Below, piece after piece: positions 59,101 to 64,000 of a stretch of DNA of 64,000 nucleotides. The stretch covers positions 1 to 64,000 of the forward strand of contig JAAEOA010000352.1 in NCBI GenBank assembly GCA_024223715.1. Direction: 5' to 3'. Numbering within the stretch: the first letter of the stretch is position 1; every line of letters starts with the position of its first letter. The DNA is from a bacterium. GTDB taxonomy: Bacteria > Krumholzibacteriota > Krumholzibacteriia > LZORAL124-64-63. The notes under the pieces were generated by a model, which saw only the letters and a program-made list of their open reading frames with translations, was not told where the DNA came from and did no database searches. The position numbers and the translations under genes were made by a program.

Positions 59101-59914
59101 CCTGGGGCCAATCCTGGAATAGCTGGAGCATCTCCTGTGTATCTTTAAAATAAATTTCAGGCGTATTGCTGCGCCACCGGTTAGGGTCATTCAGAAGATT
59201 TCCCGTTTGAATGGCCATCAGGATGTCATGGGCTTCGTGGTGGGAACGATCGAGAAAGTGGCAATCATTGGTGGCCACAATTCCCAAACCGGTGTTTTTT
59301 GCCACCTGAGGCATGAGTTCTCGAATGCGGGTTTCTTCTTCTATGCCGTGGTTCTGAATTTCCAGAAAGTAGTTGTCGGCCCCAAGAATTTCTTTGTATT
59401 GGTTGGCCACATCCGTAGCTTTTTTTACATTCCCGCTGCGAAGATGGAAATTGGGTTCACCGCTCATGCAGGCCGATAGTCCGATAATACCTTCGGAGTG
59501 TTCACTCAAAAGCTCATGATCAATGCGTGGACGATAATAAAAACCCTCCATGTATCCTTTGGAGGAAAGCTTGCAAAGGTTTCGATAACCCACTTCGTTT
59601 TTGGCCAGCAAAACAAGGTGGTAGGCCTTGTTATTAACTTTATCGGCTTTGCGGTTAAACCGGTCGGCCGTTATGTATGCTTCCGTCCCAATGATGGGCT
59701 TAATCTTATTCTTTCGACAAGCCTGATAAAATTCCACAGCCCCGAACATATTGCCATGATCGGTCAGAGCCAGAGCCTTCTGCCCCAGGTCGGCAGCCCG
59801 CTTGGCCATGACACTGGCCTTCATGGCTCCGTCGAGCAGGCTGTAATCGGAGTGGTTATGCAGATGCACAAAATCATCGGGGAGAGTTTTCGTGCCGGAA
59901 CTGGATAGACTCAA
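56123..59914 (-). CDS. dnaE: DNA polymerase III subunit alpha
   Basis: DnaE is the replicative polymerase catalytic subunit. The 1,263-residue protein has an N-terminal PHP domain (FVHLHNHSDYSLLDGA, LTDHGNMFG), the C-family palm with PGRGSAAGSLVCY and the acidic triad region MPDIDVDFCYERR, and 'YGVILYQEQVMQIA'. Tandem HhH motifs, an OB fold near 980-1060 and a tau-binding C-terminus follow. It ends in an extra ~120-residue acidic, Pro-rich stretch and RKKRFFGRG. The start is TTG (caa at 59912-59914); upstream in-frame codons meet a stop within four codons. The 190 bases upstream hold no gene. Confidence 0.96.
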   Translation of the reverse strand: MSLSSSGTKTLPDDFVHLHNHSDYSLLDGAMKASVMAKRAADLGQKALALTDHGNMFGAVEFYQACRKNKIKPIIGTEAYITADRFNRKADKVNNKAYHLVLLAKNEVGYRNLCKLSSKGYMEGFYYRPRIDHELLSEHSEGIIGLSACMSGEPNFHLRSGNVKKATDVANQYKEILGADNYFLEIQNHGIEEETRIRELMPQVAKNTGLGIVATNDCHFLDRSHHEAHDILMAIQTGNLLNDPNRWRSNTPEIYFKDTQEMLQLFQDWPQAVENTLRIADMVDFEMQLGNLLLPIFELPEPFKTADEYVEHIARQGINERYPAMTEELETRLQYELGIIKTTGYAGYFLIVWDFIDAARNMNIPVGPGRGSAAGSLVCYGMGITDIDPIRHQLLFERFLNPERVSMPDIDVDFCYERRSDVIEYVAKKYGQENVSQIITFGTMAARAVLKDVARTLDFSFAESDRISKLVPEEVGITLKKAIDEAPGLKDLPKESDDHALLLRNALVLEGMNRNTGIHAAGVLITPSPLIEHAPMYKNNKGDITVQFDMNRSEELGLLKMDFLGLRTLTVIDKALKLIADSTGKLIKAEEIPTDDPITFKLFQEGRTVGIFQLESSGMQELVRKMAPTCYDDITAICALYRPGPLGADMDKVYVERKHGREKVTYKDDCLEPILKDTYGVILYQEQVMQIASKMGGFTMGMADSLRKAMGKKKLDMMAEMKIEFMEGAKKGGYNLQNAADIYEEMEFFAQYGFNKSHSAAYALLSIQTAWLKAHHPAEFMAATMSTEMRKSDRITQLIDAVKALDIKINPPDINKPSKEFGVQDGEILFGMGAVKGVGSAAIDVIRDCWQELGRPFTDLFDLCENVDLKKVNRKVLEGLINAGAMDSLPGHRHQLLQNIGKALAFGQKAARDKAGGQASLFGGGAAAEMLKPSLDKCEPFDPLTRLSKERASVGFFLSGHPFEEYRELIGSLETGTTAGAHRRGENTWVNLVGVLTSHTKHRDRHKRVYARGNFEDKTGVMGLVIYNKAYDQYTELVESDSILVIGGRVQVRGDEQREVVVDRITRIDEVLGTWVVDILVEMDLEKAGSAGVAQLGELFDEYGDPCEMRILGGELAVEAEEEEAKKEMERVSHDGCSVQGALGGDIGGGTASAPQSAGPVPIDPSKTTDKEAPPEEFASEMTMDPSQDPELMPDPVLARPVPLVIEVKRQERTWLLKSGGRNLALTLDSLRQLRQLPGIGKIHLRANLPGAIERKKRFFGRG

Positions 59915-60104
59915 TGTGTTTTATCCCTGCTGCTTGCTGGATCAACTTGAAGTAAATTTTCATGCAAAAAAAAACACACCAGATTGGCGGTAGTGTCCTG
60001 CATACCTGTCCGTACAATAGCAGAATATTTAGCTCTTGGCAGGATAATAATTTTCCTGAATGGATCTTTCTTCTCTGAGGGTCACCCGAGGTTCCCCATA
60101 AAGT

Positions 60105-62027
60105 TTATTCTGCCAAAACCTCATAGTGAATTTGTGCCGTATTTCCTGCCTTATCTTCTGCCTGAAGCCATAGCATATGCTTACCCGCCTGAAGCTGATC
60201 GGGCCAGTGCACCAGAATCCTATCTCTCGGCGGATCCGGCTCCACAATCAGTAGCTGGTCGTTCAAACGAGCCATTATGGTTCCGGTATTAATCCCGGAA
60301 CCCCAATCGATCAGCGAAACAGAAGTCATTTGCCAAACTGGCAGAGTGACGTCTTCCACCCCGGAGACTGTCCCTTTTTTGACCTGAAGGCCATCACCAT
60401 TGTTTTGAAACTCCGGTCCCTGAGTGTCTTCAAAAAGGGCGTGGCGGCCTGGCTCCTGCAAAAGGAATTCATGGCTAAGAGAGAAATTGAACGACGAGAC
60501 AAGCGTCCACTCCTTCTCCTTTTTCAGGCGATAAATACCCAGTTTTTCCGCTTGAGAGAAATCAGCATTTTCAGTTAGAGACATTTCTATCGGAACGGAA
60601 CTTTCAATGGGCCAATCGGCGGTTAAAATCCGGGTTGCCCAAGGAAGGCTCTTCAATCCCTGGTTTTCAGCCAGTCGAAGTTCTTCAGCATTCAGGGAGT
60701 CCTGCTGACTCCAAAGAGTGACCTCTTCGTATACAGAGGAAGTTTTCCCCGGACCCACCCTATGGGCATTCAAATGCCCCCGATCAAGGTTTCCGGTGGA
60801 AAAGAATGGAGTCAGACGCAGAGAATGCCCAACTTTCGGGTCCAATTCGGGAAAATCCAGGCCAGAGACTCCGAGAACTTCAGGATACCAACGGCCAGTA
60901 CCTGAGATCTTTCCGTCCTTGGGGTCAACTAACATCTGCCAGGATATTTCACTGCTATTCCCATTATAGTCGCTCACACGCAGCGCTAGTTTGTGGCTGC
61001 CCGCAGACAAACCTTCACCATTATTTCCCAAATACCACAAAGAACCTTCTCTGCCGTTCAAAGAATTGGCTGAACGCCGGTGCAGCCAGTGTTCCCTGGG
61101 CACTCCGTTTTCGGTCCAATCGGCCCAGTCTGTCCACTCCAGACGCTGCAGTCCATTTTCTGAAAAATCAAAACGATCATTCCTGCACTGGTAAACGACC
61201 TTCGAATCCAATTCCAGTTCAATGAAGTAGGGCTCCAGCTTGTGGCCTCTAATGTCCGAGGCATCGATCATACGAGCACTAAAAGCCACAGGCCCGGTCA
61301 CTCTGACCACTCCCTGATCACCCTGCAAGCCATGGCTGCTTGAGCCTTGAATGGCCCATTCACCTGCCGTTGAAAAGATTCGTGATTGGGCATTCACTGG
61401 CCAGATGCGCAACGAATGAATCACTGGTGGAAATGTATCCGGCACAGCAAAACCATGTTGCAAAGGATTGAGCGGTCGCTGGTTTCGGTCGCGAACCTCA
61501 AAATGAAGGTGCGGGCCGTTGGTTCCGCTTTGGCCACTTAATCCCAGCACCTGACCCTTTTTAACCCTGATTTGATTCGGTTTAAAGTTCAAACGGGCTC
61601 GATAATTGCTATTCTGCAACTGTACCTGTTGCACACGGGCCTGCAAATCATCGTTGAAACGAGACAAGTGAGCAAAAACGTAGGTCAGTCCGGAATCAGC
61701 CCGCAGGTAAATAACCCGGCCGTAGGCTGTTGGTGTGCAACGAACCCGGCTGATGTAACCGTCTTCGACGGCTCGGACGACATAACCCTGACGGGTTTCC
61801 GTTTTTAAATCCAGCCCCGCGTGGAAACGCCCGCTGCGATATTCCATGAAGTTACTGGTCAAAAAACGGGTTGTCAGGTCAAGTGGCCACAAGGGATCAG
61901 CATTTGATGCCTTGTCGTCTTCATCGCCAGCCAAGGCAGTCAAGGCAGTCAAGGCAGTCAAGGCAGTCAAGGCCAAAAGCAGGACCATCGAAAGTGAAAT
62001 CAAAAATGTTTTTTCCATTGTGCTCAT
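60105..62027 (-). CDS. secreted M23 family metallopeptidase
   Basis: A predicted peptidoglycan endopeptidase or LytM-like factor. A signal peptide (about 1-35) contains a repeated Leu-Thr-Ala run. The M23 zinc domain follows with 'RFHAGLDLKTETRQGYVVRAVEDGYI', 'YGRVIYLRADSGLTYVFAHLS' and the C-terminal zinc motif NGPHLHFEVRD. The remaining ~400 residues are beta-rich, probably Ig-like ('HMLWLQAEDKAGNTAQI' near the end). The frame is open 78 bases further upstream, but the ATG 62025-62027 starts cleanly at the signal peptide, with GGAG ~10 bases before. It is divergent from the PhoH gene. Confidence 0.9.
   Translation of the reverse strand: MSTMEKTFLISLSMVLLLALTALTALTALTALAGDEDDKASNADPLWPLDLTTRFLTSNFMEYRSGRFHAGLDLKTETRQGYVVRAVEDGYISRVRCTPTAYGRVIYLRADSGLTYVFAHLSRFNDDLQARVQQVQLQNSNYRARLNFKPNQIRVKKGQVLGLSGQSGTNGPHLHFEVRDRNQRPLNPLQHGFAVPDTFPPVIHSLRIWPVNAQSRIFSTAGEWAIQGSSSHGLQGDQGVVRVTGPVAFSARMIDASDIRGHKLEPYFIELELDSKVVYQCRNDRFDFSENGLQRLEWTDWADWTENGVPREHWLHRRSANSLNGREGSLWYLGNNGEGLSAGSHKLALRVSDYNGNSSEISWQMLVDPKDGKISGTGRWYPEVLGVSGLDFPELDPKVGHSLRLTPFFSTGNLDRGHLNAHRVGPGKTSSVYEEVTLWSQQDSLNAEELRLAENQGLKSLPWATRILTADWPIESSVPIEMSLTENADFSQAEKLGIYRLKKEKEWTLVSSFNFSLSHEFLLQEPGRHALFEDTQGPEFQNNGDGLQVKKGTVSGVEDVTLPVWQMTSVSLIDWGSGINTGTIMARLNDQLLIVEPDPPRDRILVHWPDQLQAGKHMLWLQAEDKAGNTAQIHYEVLAE
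61933..61973. repeat. nine-base tandem repeat in a signal peptide
   Basis: Four perfect copies of AAGGCAGTC plus a partial fifth (AAGGC). On the minus strand they encode repeated Leu-Thr-Ala units in the hydrophobic core of the M23 peptidase signal peptide. The unit is a multiple of three, so gain or loss of copies would lengthen or shorten the signal core without a frameshift. Confidence 0.9.
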
Positions 62028-62170
62028 CAATTTATCTCCAGGCTTCCGAATGAAAAACGATTCGAAAATAAAATACTTCACGACCTTTTGCGGGACAACC
62101 CCCACTTCAAAGTGTACACTAATAGTTAGTGGATGGATCCACCAAACCCGAACCCAACCGGAGGGCTGAC

Positions 62171-63523
62171 ATGGAAAACAACTCAGGTCACTGGATCGAC
62201 GACAAAGACAGCATACCTGTTCCTGAAGGACGCTGCTTCCTGCTCGATACCAACGTATTGCTTCACGATGCTGAAAGCCTGACTTCTTTTGAAGATAACC
62301 ACGTCATTCTCACTGTAGAAGTCCTTGAAGAACTGGACAAGTTTAAAAGAGGAAACGACGAAAAAGGCCGTAACGCCCGCCATGTTATTCGCACAATCGA
62401 TGGCCTGCGTGATGGCAAGCCCCTGAGCAAGGGTGTGGACCTTCCCGGTGGCGGTATGCTTTACATCACTGTAAAAAGTTATGTGGATTACCTGCCCAAG
62501 GGAATGGATCGCTCCATTATGGACAACCGCATTTTGTCCGTAGCCTGTGCTCTGGACAAAGCCGGCGGCGACGTGGTCTTCATTACCAAAGATATTAACG
62601 CCCGTGTAAAAGCCGATGCCCTGGGCATTAAAGCCAACGATTTTCTGACCCGCAAAGTTAATTTTGATGAGCTGTACACAGGCGTCAGTACCATTGAAGT
62701 GCCCGAAGAATCCATCGATGCTTTTTATCAGGGCGAAACCGTAACTGTGGAAAAGGAATTGATGCCCAACGAAGGTGTTTTGCTTCAGGGCATCAGCAAC
62801 CCCAAACACACTGCCCGCGGTATTTTCCGGGCCGACTCCGGCATCATTGAACCCCTTCAGCACGCCGACAGCCATCCCTGGGGATTGTCTGCCAGGAATC
62901 TGCATCAGCAATTTGCCCTGGAGTTGCTCTTGCGTCCTGACATCAAATTGGTGACCATGCTGGGCCAGGCCGGAACCGGCAAGACCCTGCTGGCACTTGC
63001 CGTGGGACTGCAAATGGTGGCCGAAGAAAAACGCTACCGTCGCATTATGGTTTCCCGTCCCATTATGCCACTGGGCAAAGACATCGGTTATTTGCCGGGC
63101 ACCAAAGAAGAAAAACTGAGCAGCTGGATGGAACCGGTTTCTGACAATCTGCAATACCTTGTGGATCCAAAACTGGAAAATACTTCGGACAAAGTTCAGT
63201 ACCTGTACGACACTGGTGTGGTTGAAGTGGAAGCTGTCACCTACATTCGTGGTCGCAGTCTGCCCAAACTGTTCATCATAATTGATGAAGCCCAAAACCT
63301 GACTCCACATGAAGTAAAAACCGTGGTCAGTCGGGCCGGTGAAGACGCAAAAGTCATTCTCACGGGCGATGCCTACCAAATTGACAATCCTTATCTCGAT
63401 GCTTCCTCCAATGGGCTGACCTATGTGGTGGAACGCTTCAAGGATCATCCTATTCACGGCCACATCACTTTGGCCAAGAGCGAGCGCAGTGAGTTGGCCA
63501 GCCTGGCTGCAAGTCTGTTGTAA
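62171..63523 (+). CDS. PIN domain-PhoH ATPase protein
   Basis: A 450-residue protein of the YlaK/PhoH2 type. The N-terminal PIN ribonuclease domain (about 15-150) has acidic residues in FLLDTNVLLHDAE, LEELDKFK, 'GRNARHVIRTID' and 'FITKDINARVKADALG'. The C-terminal PhoH ATPase domain has Walker A GQAGTGKTLLALA and Walker B FIIIDEAQNLTPHEVKT. Family members are RNA helicase-nucleases. The ATG at 62171 is preceded by GGAGGG; a possible start 42 bases earlier has none. Convergent only with the partial gene at the right edge, it is followed by the SUI1-like gene after 13 bases. Confidence 0.93.
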   Translation: MENNSGHWIDDKDSIPVPEGRCFLLDTNVLLHDAESLTSFEDNHVILTVEVLEELDKFKRGNDEKGRNARHVIRTIDGLRDGKPLSKGVDLPGGGMLYITVKSYVDYLPKGMDRSIMDNRILSVACALDKAGGDVVFITKDINARVKADALGIKANDFLTRKVNFDELYTGVSTIEVPEESIDAFYQGETVTVEKELMPNEGVLLQGISNPKHTARGIFRADSGIIEPLQHADSHPWGLSARNLHQQFALELLLRPDIKLVTMLGQAGTGKTLLALAVGLQMVAEEKRYRRIMVSRPIMPLGKDIGYLPGTKEEKLSSWMEPVSDNLQYLVDPKLENTSDKVQYLYDTGVVEVEAVTYIRGRSLPKLFIIIDEAQNLTPHEVKTVVSRAGEDAKVILTGDAYQIDNPYLDASSNGLTYVVERFKDHPIHGHITLAKSERSELASLAASLL

Positions 63524-63536
63524 AATAAGGAATTAA

Positions 63537-63866
63537 ATGTCCAGCAGTAATAAAAAAGTCTGGTCCAGTGATGATGGGCGTCAGAATAATCAGTCCACAA
63601 ACAACCGACAGCCCCAGCCTGCCGGTGACGGTGTGGTCAGGGTTTCACGACAAACCAAAGGCCGAAAAGGTAAAGGAGTAACTCTGGTCACCGGTGTGCC
63701 CCTCGAGGGACCCGACCTGAAAGATTTGGCCAAAACCCTGAAGCAGCGTTGCGGCTCTGGCGGGACGGTAAAAAACGGAGTCATTGAAATTCAGGGAGAT
63801 CACCGCGATACCGTAGTGATGGCATTAGCCAAGCATGATTGGGTCGTAAAAAAATCTGGCGGGTGA
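63537..63866 (+). CDS. SUI1/YciH family translation initiation factor
   Basis: A 109-residue protein with a basic, Gln/Asn-rich N-terminus (~40 residues, probably disordered). The SUI1 domain follows: 'VRVSRQTKGRKGKGVTLVTGV', 'LKDLAKTLKQRCGSGGTVKNGVIEIQGD' and a C-terminal LAKHDWVVKKSG. YciH influences start-site accuracy at the 30S subunit. AAGGA precedes the ATG. It probably shares an operon with the PhoH gene, joining two RNA-related proteins. Confidence 0.92.
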   Translation: MSSSNKKVWSSDDGRQNNQSTNNRQPQPAGDGVVRVSRQTKGRKGKGVTLVTGVPLEGPDLKDLAKTLKQRCGSGGTVKNGVIEIQGDHRDTVVMALAKHDWVVKKSGG

Positions 63867-63870
63867 AGCT

Positions 63871-64000
63871 CTAACCCTCTGACCCTATTTCCAAAAGTTT
63901 TTGCCTCATCTGACCAAGCAGGCAGGCGTTGCAACGCTTAATGGCCTTAGTCAAAAACTCATCCACATATTCCTGATCCTGACGGGCAGTTGCCCCGGCG
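63871..64000 (-). CDS. C-terminal end of an unidentified protein (partial)
   Basis: On the minus strand 42 codons are open to a TAG at 63871-63873, entering from beyond the window. The tail reads ...QEYVDEFLTKAIKRCNAC... and ends LLEIGSEG; it is charged, helical in character and has a CNAC pair. It is convergent with the SUI1-like gene, only four bases apart. Too little is visible to name it, and the reading frame itself is an inference from its length and the tidy convergent spacing. Confidence 0.45.
   Translation of the reverse strand, partial: AGATARQDQEYVDEFLTKAIKRCNACLLGQMRQKLLEIGSEG

Noticed and set aside
62183-63463. A 426-codon frame opposite the PIN-PhoH gene.
   Set aside because: It is the antisense shadow of a strongly conserved coding sequence and has His/Phe/Gln-rich composition typical of such shadows.

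Overview
The window looks like a chromosomal segment of a Gram-negative (diderm) bacterium. Evidence: a secretin-based type IVa pilus, an Omp85 barrel, a TonB-receptor-like barrel, PorV- and PorU-type type IX secretion (T9SS) components, and FlgD/Por-like C-terminal sorting domains. T9SS-like proteins beside a pil cluster ordered almost as in Myxococcus suggest an uncultured FCB-superphylum-related lineage (Krumholzibacteria/Eisenbacteria-like). That placement is an inference from gene content, not from a marker search. I saw no rRNA, tRNA, CRISPR array, prophage or insertion sequence. Nearly all genes are on the minus strand, so transcription runs from high to low coordinates; only the pair at 62171-63866 is on the plus strand.

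Layout from the left. 1-3472: an ABC-2 exporter (ATPase and two permeases, the last running off the window). 3548-7208: housekeeping genes dprA, obg, coaD, rsmD and aroK. 7281-24192: a complete type IV pilus locus: pilQ-P-O-N-M, pilD, a TPR-like protein, an ABC permease and ATPase (PilI/PilH-like), three pilin-type genes including pilA, then pilR, pilS, pilC, pilT and pilB. Read in the direction of transcription this is pilB-T-C-S-R-A-(ABC)-D-M-N-O-P-Q, as in Myxococcus xanthus. Three -24/-12 (sigma-54) promoters, in front of pilA, the ABC/pilD operon and pilM, fit control by the NtrC-type regulator PilR.

24309-29162: comEA, a large protein joining an ECF-transporter-like S component to a TonB-receptor-like barrel, and an acidic TPR protein. 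With dprA and the pilus, comEA suggests natural DNA uptake. 29305-54462: a very long co-directional run: hutI, hutH, a DinG-type helicase, ligA, an Omp85 barrel, a 1,141-residue-class outer-membrane protein, an NHL lipoprotein, two small-membrane-motif proteins, an M6 metalloprotease with a sorting domain, porV, and a C25 (gingipain/PorU-type) protease whose N-terminus is a separate polytopic membrane domain. 54471-60104: a Trm112-like protein, accA and dnaE. 60105-63866: an M23 endopeptidase divergent from a PIN-PhoH ATPase and an SUI1/YciH factor. A partial gene closes the window.

The most unusual feature is an architecture found twice, in unrelated proteins: a multi-pass inner-membrane domain, then an internal signal-peptide-like segment, then an exported domain (the ECF-S/TonB-barrel protein at 24776-27355 and the membrane/C25 protein at 49966-54462). 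Both may be polyproteins cut by signal peptidase.
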